From Xiphophorus maculatus (taxonomy: Eukaryota; Chordata; Actinopteri; Cyprinodontiformes; Poeciliidae), in contig NC_036447.1 in assembly GCF_002775205.1 (NCBI RefSeq), positions 16,660,501-16,724,500 on the forward strand: DNA of 64,000 bases, in the 5' to 3' direction. Below, piece by piece: positions 12,801 to 23,300 of the stretch (position 1 is the first letter of the stretch; each line of letters starts with the position of its first letter). The translations under genes were made by a program, and so were the position numbers. Under the pieces are notes generated by a model, which was not told the origin of the DNA, searched no databases, and was given only the letters and a program-made list of their open reading frames with translations.

Positions 12801-14402
12801 CCCCTTCATCCATTTATTATCTAACCAATATTTTTTCTTCCATCCAGCAAATCATCCATTTGTTGTCTTTGTCATATCTGCTGGCATGTCATCCGTCCAT
12901 TCTGTCCTCTCTGTCAAATCTTTGCAAACTCTGTACTTAAAACCTGAGCTCAGAAACCGACTGGGAGCTCTGGAACTGAAGTCTTAAAACTTTTGGCATT
13001 TTGACTTGGAAAATTTGAGGGAACCCTGTTTAAAATAAAACACAGATGCAAGATAATTTATGCCAGTAGGTGGCATGGTTTTACCGTTTAATGGTAGATG
13101 TGACATAAAACCTTAGTTCTTTTTCTGTTTAATAGAACGACGGACGTTTAAGAGAATTTCTGATGATCACAGCTTTCCTGAAAACCAGTAAGACAGTTTT
13201 TGTGAAGTTTTAGGTTTGATTTAGATGCAATGCTGTACTGATGGTCACCATGGAAACCTGAACTGGACAGCAGCTGGGCATTTGGAAGTGATTTTTTTTC
13301 ACATCTCTTTACTGTTAACACGTACTTTAACAGATTCAGCAATGATTAAATGGACAGGAAGTTCTCACACTGCCGATTAGACTTTTTTGGGAAACAGATT
13401 TCCCACAGAGCTCAAAAAGATGTTCCAATTTACAGAACATAAAAGTCAGACTTAATAAAAATAAATAAAGTGAGCCTATGACAGATAAAACATATGAAGC
13501 AATATCAACCAGTAATATATTAATGACCAGCAAAGTAATGGGCTTGGTCATTTAAAGTGTAGTAAAGATGATAACATAACTAGCCAATAGAGTAATAGTT
13601 TTCAAGTCAATAACCTAATGATGTTTTATACAACAGACTTGTTTCAAATGTGGCCTTTATATGGAGGCTAGGTCATTTACTAAGTTTATTTTTGATTAAC
13701 AAAATGCAAAAAAGTTTACCTGTAAGTGAACATTTAATTGGTGTTCACTTACAGACTGCTACATTCACAGGTTCTCATTTAATTAAAAAATTATGACCTA
13801 TGCAAAGCTGCATTCAGATGTTATCCTCTTGGAATTGTCTGTTGCCCATCAACGTTTTGTTTTTAAATTGAATATGTTGCAGAAATTCTTATGTTTTTGT
13901 TTTAGACATAGCTTCATTATTCAGTTTTGAACTAATCTTGAATGAACTCATTACCTTAAAGATAAACTAGACATAATTTTGTTGACATAATAAAACTTAC
14001 AATGGGCTTAAAATCGCTTTATCAGAAGACAAGACTATAGAACTTGGATCTCTTTGCAGATTGAGATTTCTTTATCTCTAGATATTGAACAAAATCAAAC
14101 TAAGAGCAACAAACAGCGACAAACGATGAAACACAGAGTTAGTTGTGTCGCAGCCCTACCATGAAGACAAACTGGCTAAACCATTTTCTGTTTTCTTGAC
14201 AGTCGATAAGTCAGACTACATGGTGGGCAGCTACGGCCCACGCCCGAATGAATACGACTTCCTGACCACGATGGAGGAGGCTCCTAAAGGCATGTTGGCC
14301 CGCGGCAACTACGTCATCAAATCCAAGTTTACCGACGACGACAAGCATGACCACCTGTCCTGGGAGTGGAACCTCAACATCAAGAAAGACTGGAACGATT
14401 AA
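3699..14402 (+). CDS. arhgdia: Rho GDP-dissociation inhibitor 1 (RhoGDI alpha)
   Basis: Coding exons: 3699-3885, 9649-9732, 11318-11394, 11854-11917, 14203-14402. They join to 612 nt, or 203 aa plus stop (human protein 204 aa). RhoGDI is a cytosolic protein that binds prenylated Rho, Rac and Cdc42, extracts them from membranes and blocks GDP release. The N-terminal arm (residues 1 to about 62) keeps the acidic start and the NYKPPAQKS and [18 protein letters not shown] blocks that fold over the GTPase switch regions. The rest is the immunoglobulin-like prenyl-binding domain, with [35 protein letters not shown] and the end [20 protein letters not shown]. The start is the first ATG after the acceptor at 3696; an upstream in-frame ATG at 3678 lies in the intron. 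The sequence fits ARHGDIA better than ARHGDIB or ARHGDIG. All key blocks are intact. Confidence 0.97.
3886..9648 (+). other. arhgdia intron 1
   Basis: A 5.8 kb phase-1 intron. It holds a minus-strand Tc1-like remnant (7540-8440, listed separately) and an exon-like tract near 5303-5372. Two open frames at 6695-7045 and 7065-7391 (116 and 108 aa) contain no domain I recognise and I do not call them genes. The rest is AT-rich with nothing identifiable. Confidence 0.6.
7540..8440 (-). mobile_element. Degenerate Tc1/mariner-like transposon
   Basis: Read on the minus strand, this stretch follows the usual order of a fish Tc1-like transposase gene. Near 8330 is a CCATGGCTGAGTGTCC-like block. Near 8250 is a GTGTAAAG..CACC..ACTTTACAG block followed by TTCTCTGGAGGGATGAAT. 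Near 7985-8030 are TTCCATGCTCCCAACTTGTG and TTCCTGTTCCAA. Near 7565-7620 are ATAAACTTACTCCTAAACC and AAAGCCTTCCCAGATGAG, typical of the 3' part. The frame is broken by many substitutions and deletions, so no transposase can be made. Terminal inverted repeats were not located. Orientation is antisense to arhgdia, in whose intron it lies. Confidence 0.75.
9733..11317 (+). other. arhgdia intron 2
   Basis: A 1.6 kb intron between phase-1 splice sites (donor GTAAGC, acceptor TTACAG). AT-rich with several A and T runs (for example 11211-11230). I see no gene or recognisable mobile element in it. Confidence 0.6.
11560..11595. repeat. 14 bp perfect hairpin in arhgdia intron 3
   Basis: Arms 11560-11573 (GGGATATCACCATG) and 11582-11595 are exact reverse complements separated by 8 bases. 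It lies 166 bases after the exon 3 donor and about 260 before the next exon. No role is shown. Confidence 0.75.
11918..14202 (+). other. arhgdia intron 4
   Basis: A 2.3 kb phase-1 intron. It contains a CTCF-like motif (13063-13075, listed separately), a 12 bp hairpin (arms 13721-13732 and 13742-13753) and a CATC/TCCA-rich low-complexity tract around 12650-12900. Nothing in it is recognisable as a gene. Confidence 0.6.
13063..13075 (+). promoter_or_regulatory. CTCF-like motif (forward)
   Basis: CCAGTAGGTGGCA matches the CTCF core CCASYAGRKGGCR at every constrained position. Motif match only; binding in vivo is not shown. It faces the second CTCF-like site at 17362-17375. Confidence 0.35.
14203..14402 (+). 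CDS. arhgdia: arhgdia last coding exon
   Basis: Encodes the last third of the Ig-like domain. Residue 138 (Ile) is split across the splice junction, and the exon ends with NIKKDWND and TAA. Local GC content is clearly higher than in the introns. A run of overlapping open frames on the other strand here is only a shadow of this exon. Confidence 0.95.
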
Positions 14403-15029
14403 AAGAGGCCTTTGTGTTTGGGGTGGAGGGTTGTTCCCCTCACCCCACCCCTCCTCTATCCCTCCTCCCATCCTCATCCTGTTGTCCACCATTTCTGCCT
14501 TCTTTGTTGTTACTTTGCATTTCATGCTCTCATGCCTTAGTTGTGGCCTGACTGTCTTAAGCTCGCCCTCCACCCCTTCCTCCCTCCGTCCATTTCATCA
14601 CTACCTGCACGGCGGCTCATTGGTTGCTCACGACCCTCCTCTGTTCACAGACCTGCTATGTAGCACCAAGCCTCCTCACACCCAGCTTCGATCCTCCTGG
14701 TTTTAGCTGCTTGAAGAGATTAACCCCTCCCCCCGCCAGAATGGTGTCTTCCTCTTTCAGTATGAAGTACATGTGGACAAGCAACTGTACAATCAACTTT
14801 TGTTTGCCCTTTTTTTATATCTAATTGTATCAATGGTTGTGTAATGTGACTGTATTCACATGTTAATCAGCTGTTGTATTCATAGCTAACCCCACCGCAT
14901 CCGCTCTGCCCTTCCGTCCCACACACTACCATTCCTTCACTTGGTGTCTTTTGATACAAGAACCGATACCTGCCTTGTAACAGTTCGATCGGAGCTGCTC
15001 CGTAGCACCTTCACTAAATGTATTCACCC

Positions 15030-15056
15030 CCCCACCCTCCATCCAGGAGGGTGGGG
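15030..15056 (+). promoter_or_regulatory. GC-rich 3' UTR hairpin
   Basis: Arms 15030-15040 (CCCCACCCTCC) and 15046-15056 pair perfectly over 11 bp around an ATCCA loop. It would be a stable stem in the arhgdia mRNA. A regulatory role is inference. Confidence 0.5.
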
Positions 15057-15786
15057 CCAAAGTCAATAAGGGAGTGTCGAGTAGAAAAGTAGCTGCCTTA
15101 TGTCTAAACTTATCAACGTGTCTTCAGTGTACGAGCAGCTTCCTCCTATCAGTTGGTCTGTTCCCGAAAGGCTTTGTTTCATCACCGTTTGTCGCCCTGC
15201 TGTAGTGGAGATTGTTACCTGCACAAGCCCACCGTCCCCCCCACCAATCTGAATTAATTCCTGCTCTCCGGAGTTGACTGAATGTTACGACTGAATTGGG
15301 GAAAAAAACGAACACAAAGTATTGGTAACCTTGCCTGACCCAGCCGTGAGGCCTTAGTACCAAACTACAGTCCTGTGGAGGAAAACTAACATTATGAAGC
15401 TGTTTTTGCTTATTGTTCCCTTTTTGCCTTATTGTACACCGTTCTCACTACATTGTTCATTTTGATTGTCAAGAGGAGGCGTGGAGGAGGCTGAGCCAGG
15501 CACCGCCTGCTGCTGCCGCCGCCGCCGCCGGAGACCTCGGCGGTGTCTGGGCTCAACCTGCTGACTGACCCACCCACAACATGAGATCAGGTGACACTAA
15601 ACTAACCAATGTTAGATAAAATTAAACTTGTACTGTACCAGAACATCTGGATGTAAAACACTTTGTTCTCGTTGCTATGTTTATTTTCCTGCGCCATACA
15701 TTCCTTCACATTGTACAGTTTCTATGAAAACGCTGGCATGCTGGTGGGGTGTATTATATCATCATTTGTGGTTGCTCTTATTGGTC

Positions 15787-15792
15787 AATAAA
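15787..15792 (+). terminator. arhgdia: arhgdia polyadenylation signal
   Basis: Canonical AATAAA followed by a T/G-rich stretch (GATTTTGTTC), as expected for cleavage some 15-25 bases downstream. No other canonical signal precedes it in the 3' UTR. Confidence 0.75.
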
Positions 15793-16379
15793 GATTTTGT
15801 TCAACTTGGCCTCTGATGCAGTGCTTTGCAGTGAAGTAGTGTTTCACCATCGAAGCTTTAGGAAGCAGTTTATCTTTGCGGAAATTATCTTTGGCACACC
15901 TGCAGACTTTGACAGAGTTTTTGGCACTGCTAAGTTGAATTGAAACAAATTTTAAGTTGGTGCCTCTTTCAAGTAAATCAGTTTTAAGTCTCCACAAGTT
16001 CCTGTTAGAGAACTGCTGCAAAGGGTGGCACGTTGGGGACACCAGGTCTCCATAGCAACAGTTTGGTAAATCTTTTAAACTAGCCTGTTTCTGTCCTACC
16101 AGCAGTCTTTAATTAACTTTACTGGATGCCTACATATTATATTATCCAGACTTTTTTATAGTGAAAGTCTTTGACTCTCACTATAAAAATATTAAAGATT
16201 ACAAATATTCGGTGGATGTTTCTATTGTGAGTGTAAAGATGGATGAACAGAAGAATCAAAGGAAAGAAGGATGAATGGACACCACAAAGTTCATAAAGAA
16301 GTACATTTTGTAAATACAAATATTTGTCCATTTTCATTGTTTCCAGACTAATCCAGACCTTGAAAATAATCAAATTCCA

Positions 16380-16850
16380 ATTGTTGAGTGGTACAGTTTG
16401 TGTCACTGTTGCCTGCAGCAAGAAGGTCCAGGGTTTGAATCTCTATGGTCTTTCTGAAAGGAGATTGACTGTTTTCCCTCAGCATGTGTGGGTTCTCTCT
16501 GGGTACTCTGACTTCTTCCCAATCCAAAAACATGGCTGTTAGATTAATTGGTCTCTAAATTACCCTTAGCAACTTGTCTAGGATGTTCCTCCTTCGAAGA
16601 CTGCAAGATATAGGCACCAGAAAAGCATGGCATCAGAAACTGTGTGAAATACCAGGTGATTTTATATGAAAAGCTAAAAGTAGGTCACCACTGGGTCTAT
16701 CAGCAGGATACTGATCCAGTGCATGTGGCAAATTATGACAAATTGTCCACCAGACTAAAAATTAGCCAAATAAATTTTTTTTTTTTTTTTTTTGGTCAAA
16801 TACCTTGAGATATTTGTTGTGAATTGGCACAATATAAATTGAACTGAATC
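16380..16850 (+). repeat. Dispersed fish repeat (L2-like), copy 1
   Basis: The segment 16380-16570 runs: tRNA-like or LINE-like head (CACTGTTGCCTGCAGCAAGAAGGTCC), GGTTTGAATCTC, TGTGTGGGTTCTCTCTGGGTACTC, CAAAAACATGGCTGTTAG, ATTAATTGGTCTCTAAATT. This is the reverse complement, with differences, of the copy at 32880-33155. At 16815-16848 a tail like GTGAATTGGCACAATATAAATTGAA follows, which I know as the 3' end of this class. An 18-base T run sits between. Class assignment (L2 or SINE mobilised by L2) is from memory and uncertain. Confidence 0.65.
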
Positions 16851-17361
16851 AGACCACAAACGTGTTAAAAATCTGCTGGTGAGCTGCAGAACCCAGGACT
16901 CTGGATAAACTGTTCAAATACTGTATAATTTATGTGTGTGCTTCAATCTTGTGACATATTATAGAAGAATAAGTGGTGTCTTTTTGACCAAAAACGGGTT
17001 GAATATTGTATGTTAATATTGCAATAATGTTTAACTTGGGATTTTTCCTCCCAAGTTACAAACATGCTCAACCTAAAAGCTGGATTTTTTTTTAAACATA
17101 CCCAAGCAAGAAAATTTACCTGAAATGTTGGGAAGGGATTTGGAAGCAGACGGTACCAAAACATCCTCAGGACATGTTGGTACTTGAACGTTGCAGAACA
17201 GGTAGAACGAACATATCACTGTAGAAATGACTACCTTTGAGGCAAACCGTGTTTTGTCATTTGTTAAGGCTCTGAATAAAAGACTCCAATCAACTGAGGT
17301 CCAACTCGATAATGCAGTTTGTACTGGTCCCTTATTCGGTCTACAAACTGGGAATGCATCA

Positions 17362-17375
17362 GCGCCCTCTGGTGG
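17362..17375 (-). promoter_or_regulatory. CTCF-like motif (reverse)
   Basis: The minus strand reads CCACCAGAGGGCGC, a full match to the vertebrate CTCF core consensus. It sits between the 3' ends of two convergent genes, where an insulator would be plausible. Evidence is motif match only. Confidence 0.45.
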
Positions 17376-18081
17376 AATTATTTTGTAATTATTACAAACG
17401 TCCCGCTTTATAGGGTCTACTGTAATGTTTTCAGGTAAAATCAAACAGTAAGAAGCAGCAGACCCTTAATTATTTATGCCCACGTTGTATTTTATACTCA
17501 ACATCGTACAATGCCAAAGCAAAATAGAAATATTACTTACAAATGTATATCCAAAGGCACAGCTTCAAAATACATTTTGACATGCATTTCTGTCTCGTAA
17601 GGAAGTAAACATTCAAAGGATGACCCATCTGGCCCGTCTGTTAAACAGCAGTGCCGTCAAAGGGTGAATACTAAGAAGAAGCATCCAGTTAACAAAGCAA
17701 AAAATAAAAAAACATACAGTACAGAGGTCAAAGATCAGATTCTCCTCAACCTCCAGGAAGAAATCTGAACTGTAACATTATTTGAAGTATCTGAACCTGA
17801 GTTTCACCTCACAATGTGTCTGTTAGCACCCAAATACTCAGTCTGTAACACAGCAGTAATTAAACACGCCTTTTCTCCGATGCACACCACAGGCGGCTGC
17901 AGCACGAACATGTGAAATGCACTCAAGAGGAGCAGGGAAAGGTGAGCATGCAGGGTTTTGGTCCATCGGTACAGCAGCCGACTAAAAACAGTAAGCGTTG
18001 AGGAAAAGAATCATCCTGAGAAACAATACTGCCCACATTTTTTTTTTACCTAAAAGATGTGCAAAACTGGGACTGTTTTAA

Positions 18082-18463
18082 TTTATTTTTTTCTCATTTT
18101 GGCACATTTAAGTCTTGCGTGCGACACAGCTCTTACTGTCAGCCATTTGTGCATGGCTTCAAGTCTCTGAATACAGATTTTATACAAAGGATCACTGAAG
18201 CAAAGCACAATAAAACATCGCAGGTAAAAAATACAATAAAAACCTAATATAAAAGTGGATATGGACATCCTGCCGGTCCACAGGAGGTGCAGTTTGCCTC
18301 ATTGAACAGTAGATCTGCCAAAACATAAAGAGCCAAACACTGTGGCGGGAGGTGAGCTGGACATCTGCAGTTCCATGCTGCGTCTCCCTTACTGGTTTGT
18401 GTCCTCCGAGTTTGGGCGACAGAAGAGTCGTGTAATACTTTGTGTCTGTATGGTTATTGCAGT
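18082..18463 (-). other. ppp1r12c: ppp1r12c 3' UTR (candidate extent)
   Basis: Noncoding sequence after the stop codon up to the first AATAAA on the minus strand (18087-18082). The true end could lie further left, since only the signal is visible. Short open frames in it are not conserved. Confidence 0.45.
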
Positions 18464-20304
18464 TCATCTGGAGAGTTTGCTGATGACACGGATGAGGGCG
18501 GCGTTCTCGTCTTTAAGCCTCTGGTTGTCTGCTCTGAGGTCCTTCAGAACCTACACACACGGACAAACAACGCCGTCACAGAATCAGTTCATTTAAAGAC
18601 ATAACTAGAAGACTATGGTTGTGTTGTCCTCTCTTTGTGTGTAATTATTCAGTCATAATCCAGTCTTGTGGTTCAAATGCATTAGATTTAAAGAGATTTT
18701 CAATCAACCAAGCAGTTTGATTCTGATAGGAGACAGGAGTCTCAAAAAATATGAGAAAATAACAGAGAGCATCCATTTTGAATAAAATGATCCATTATAT
18801 TAAATTTTTTTTAATGATTTATGCATTTTCAATGATTAATGGAAACATCTGTACTGGCATCAGAGTAATCACACCCTCCCTATTTGCTGACCATCTTTCT
18901 CTTCTTCTTAGTTTTTTGGTGATTTAGCTCTAAGTCTCTGAGGTGGAAAGACATATTTTCTAATCTTTATCTTTTTTGGTTTAAATAGTTTGTGAGCGAC
19001 AAACGCCTACAGATTTTCTAACTTCTCCTCAACTCAACAGGCAACTAGCCGATGCTTAGAAATAATTATTCATAATTCTCATTAACACTGATTTAGGAAT
19101 GGATGAGGAAGATTTACACTAAACTGTAAGCCTTTTAGAAATATATGAGCTCTATTTAAAATTTGGGTTCCAGGAAACAAGAAGCTTTAAATAAACTCCA
19201 AACAGAACTGTGCTGATGACTGCAAAAAGCACGTAGTTTCTCAGCAGCTTGTTAAGAGACACATGTCCAAACATTAGTGGGCCTTTATGGATCATTTTGA
19301 CCTGCTGTGGATTAGAAACAAAATCCACTTGTGTTACTGACGTGTAGTTTTTCTAAATAATCCAAGAAAAACTTGTACCTTCAGCTCATCCTCCAGTTCC
19401 CCTGCTTTCCTCTGGAGGGACAGCTTCTCCTGCGAACCAATCACAAAGATCAGGAAACAGACAAACTGCCACAGCACAAAAAAAAAAAAAAAGTTTCAGC
19501 TTCTGCAGTAAAACTGTGCAAGTTCAGACAACGACCGGTTCAACCCGTGGGCTTCATGCAACGCTGCAACTGCAGAGCGGTTAACTCATTCTCTGCAGTA
19601 GGCTTGTAATTTATTACACCTCCCAAAGCAACGACAGAGAGCAGCTTAAAGGCTAAAAGGACAGGAAATGGCAGCTTAGCTTAGTTTTAGGTGTTTAAAA
19701 TAAACCTCTGAAGTTGACTTACAAATCTCTCCAGCTCTAGCAGGGCCGGTCTGTCAGTGTCGCTCTCCTGACTCTGCAACACAGAGACAGCGAGTTTCTC
19801 TCTCAAATATCACAGTTAGACATTTTACTAAAACTTCTAAGTACGCAAACAGTGATGGTTGTTTTTACGTTCCTGTTGACTAAATAACAAAATGCTTTCT
19901 CCGTAGTTCAGACTTTCTGTTCAGGCTTGTATGAAATGAAAATATTTATTTTCCTGATATTTCATGACACAAACACAAACCCAGATAAAAGGTCAGAGGA
20001 AGCAGCAAACCTGCCAAACCTGTCGGAGTCTCTCCAGCTCCACTTTGTTCTGGCTCAGCTGCTGCTCCATCTCCTGCAGCGTCTCCTTCAGAGTCATGTT
20101 CTCCTGCAGTACCTTGATGTACAACTGAGAGGAAACACCAAATAACCAGAAAAAAAAAGAAACTCATCAGTCTGTATGGTAATTAGTTTTGTCAGTTGCA
20201 GACATTCCTGTCCCAGACGTGTCTGACTGATTTTAACTCTCAGACCGAGAACAGAAAAACGTTTCACCCCTACCGTTTTGTAGTCTGAAGACAAGTCTCT
20301 CCCT
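18464..20304 (-). CDS. ppp1r12c: ppp1r12c C-terminal coiled coil / leucine zipper exons
   Basis: The last five exons (20274-20304, 20020-20124, 19723-19773, 19379-19429, 18464-18550) encode residues 615-722. The heptad-rich text includes LYIKVLQENMTLKETLQEM, QQLSQNKVELERLRQ, PALLELERF, EKLSLQRKAGELEDELK and the end VISKLSR. In MYPT proteins this region mediates dimerisation and binding to partner kinases or RhoA-interacting proteins. All five exon junctions keep frame. The penultimate hydrophobic block NQRLKDENAALIRVISKL is nearly the family consensus. Confidence 0.93.
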
Positions 20305-23300
20305 CTGTAAAATGAAATATACAAGAAACTGTTTAACATCCTCCCTGATAACATGTCTCCACTCCAGTCATTAGTAAACCCTGGATTTTCTTGAAGGTTT
20401 TGCCTACAGTGAGACTTTCCTGTCATCTTTGGAAAGGATCTGATCAAAGCTTTTCAGGCTGGAGATCTTTTTGCACTTTTGGATGCCCTTCTCATTCATT
20501 CATATTCAGTACCAAACAGCCTTCTGAATTATACAGTGACCAAGTTTTTTGTTGGGATTAATGAAACTGCTCTGCAGTGGTTTATATCTTTATCAGACCT
20601 TTACCTCTAGACTAGCTCAGCATCATCTAACACTTGCTAGATATAGCTCTCTTTTTTTACAATACACTGCATGTCTGTGTGTGATTATTTGGAAATAGAA
20701 CTTCTTTCAAACCAAAAGATTCACATTAAAAAAAATGTCAAATGAAATTAATTTATTAATGCCATACTCCCATGTGTCAGAATCAATCAAAAGGCTGAAA
20801 ACATGAAATAAAACTCTAAAGTCTTGACTCACTCAGTGCTGTTGCTGTTTGCATCTTCCAGCTGGGCTTCGCCATCTTCATTCTGGAAAACATAAAGTTT
20901 AGAGTGTAAACATGACACTCCATCTCTGACATGAACTCAGCACACAGGCACATGCTTTATGTTGCTTATTTAGTTCTTGGAGGTTTTACAAGGATGAAAC
21001 ACACAAGCTATATGGCATTCATTACAAAAACATTGTGTTTGTAAAATACATTTACCTGCTAGTGACTATTTTCACACCACTTCTGGAATATGCAGGTTCA
21101 TGTGATGTACAAACAGGAGCAGGTATACCACTGACTCGGATCTGAGACACTCGGCACTGAGGCTGACTGATTGATGTGGGCCGTGATATCTGGCTGATGT
21201 GGCAATCTAAACTTTGGGAAAATTAACTGTTTCGTCACGACGAGTTTCTTCCTCCACCTAAAACTGAAACAAGCAGCAGCTTCGCTCCCTGTCTTTACCT
21301 GTAAAGATCTGGTCGAGGAAATATTCAGTCATGTTTGCATTCCTGTTCTGCTCAAACACACCCTCTGAAGCAGAGAGATTACCTGGCAAAAATGATCATG
21401 AGAACGCCATCTGCTCTGTTAAAGCGTGACTGGAGGCTTGCTAATTCACTTTTGTTTGTATAATTTAATTTCTGTGTATGTTCAGCTTGTTCTGTGAAAG
21501 CCAAGGTGTTTTTTTTTAAAGAACGGACGCTCAGGTGGAAAAATGTATCCACAAAACAACTATCAATGTTTTGTCTGTTTTCTTTTAGGTGATTCTGTCT
21601 ATTAAATATAACATCCTGTTGCCTGACTGTAGGGGATGACAACACTTGCTCGTAACTTACACTGAGGCAACTTCCTGTTTTCACTAAACGGTTCACATCA
21701 CATGTTCAGTTGCATCATGTAATAGAGGAACTGGTTCACTCTCCTGCAGCCTGCAGCTCAGCTTTGAAAGCTTCTCACCTCTGACCCCAGCTGGACGATG
21801 CCGGTGGAGCGTCTCTCCCTCCGGCCTCTCCTCCGGTCCTTCACTCCCAAATGCTTGTCGCCCTCCGACTCCGCCGGCTTCGGCGTCTCATTCTCTAAAA
21901 CAAACAGATGTGGACAGAAAACAATGATGAGCTACAAAAGCATATGAAGGAACCAGGAAAGCCTCAAAGGCTGCTTAATAAAATAGTATTAAACGGTTAA
22001 AAGTGAAGTGAAGAAGGGTAAAGGTAAAAGGAGCTCTGCGGTAAAGGAAGCGGTCGGCTTATGGCTCAGATAACCGCCAATGAAAGATGTGATGGTCTCA
22101 ATATTTCTCCAGGGTTTTTAAGGCTGGCTTTATTCGGTTTTTGGTTGATTTGTACTTCTTATTATCAAACCCACTTCTTGTAAATAACCATTTACTTAAA
22201 AAAAAATTTAAAGAAGTGAAAAACTGGACATGAGTTTGCACTTTGATCATAGTTCCGAAGGGGAAGAGATCAGTTCCCCTGCACACACAAAACCAACATA
22301 AACAAGGGTGGAGCTTTCGAAGTGGTGATGACATCGTGATGGCAAGAAAAGAAGGCCTGTAAAAAGCACGAGAACAAGGCAGCCGCCCTGAGGCACGCCA
22401 AGCAGCTCACACCACCAGCCGTGGCCCTCGGGGTACGTGAGAAAACCTCACTTCCTTGTAAAAAGCCTCCTTGAGAGCACTCCACCTATAGCGTGCTTCA
22501 TACGTCTCGCTTCTCGGTGATAGATGGGAACTTACAGTAAACAGAAGTTTGACAGCTCAACCAGAAACAAAGTCAGACTGAAAGCAGCTTGACTTTTAAC
22601 TCTTGGTTGGTGGAAAAACACCAGAAAACTGATTGGTTTTGCAAAAACATTCAGCAGTTTTGAAAGTTTAGTTCTCATTTTCATTTCATGTATCTGACAT
22701 CAATGTTGACTGAAAGGTGACTTTATTGCCACATGAAGGTGATTTCTAACTGAAGGCTGGATGACGGCTTAGAAAATTAGCAAAATCAAGGTATAATAAT
22801 GTGAAATTATATCAACTTATTGTGATGCAGTCTTACATATCGCTGTTCAACTACAAAAGGTGAGCCAGCAGCCTTCACCTCAAAAAAATGTTTTTTATTT
22901 TCTTGATTTTATTATTCCCATAGCAAATATTTAATGGATAAAGAATAACTTATTCACAATCCTCACTGTGAAGAATGGTTGTGGCATAATTATGTTTTCT
23001 TCTGCAGGGACAGTGAAGCTGGTCAGAGATGCATCTTCTCTTATTATGAATGTCTAATGACCACTCACAGCAACAAGAAATATTTTAAAATGCTCGTCAT
23101 AAATTATAGCTCTTAAATTGAAATCAAAATAAGTTAAATCTGTAAAAATTCATGAGGAAATTCTGATCAGTGCATTTTAATTTATTTTAATTTGCTTTTT
23201 TCAAGTGATAATCCCTTGTAATCTAAACATCTGGTAGCCACTGAAACTTAGAAAAGTGCAACTTATTCAACAAAACTAAATAAAACTGATCTTGAAGGGC

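Larger units (their letters stand above)
14403..15810 (+). other. arhgdia: arhgdia 3' UTR
   Basis: About 1.4 kb of noncoding sequence follows the stop, starting with a pyrimidine-rich CCTCC/CCACC tract and ending at a canonical AATAAA (15787-15792). It includes a GC-rich hairpin (15030-15056) and a short CCG trinucleotide run (about 15513-15530). The open frames inside it are low-complexity proline/serine shadows. The end is inferred from the poly(A) signal. Confidence 0.75.
15811..18081. other. Intergenic gap between convergent genes
   Basis: About 2.3 kb between the poly(A) signal of arhgdia and the likely 3' end of ppp1r12c. It holds an L2-like dispersed repeat (16380-16850) and a CTCF-like motif (17362-17375). 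No gene is supported. Confidence 0.6.

Noticed and set aside
14211..14573. 120-codon minus-strand frame over the last arhgdia exon
   Set aside because: It is the antisense shadow of a GC-rich coding exon and its UTR; no family match.
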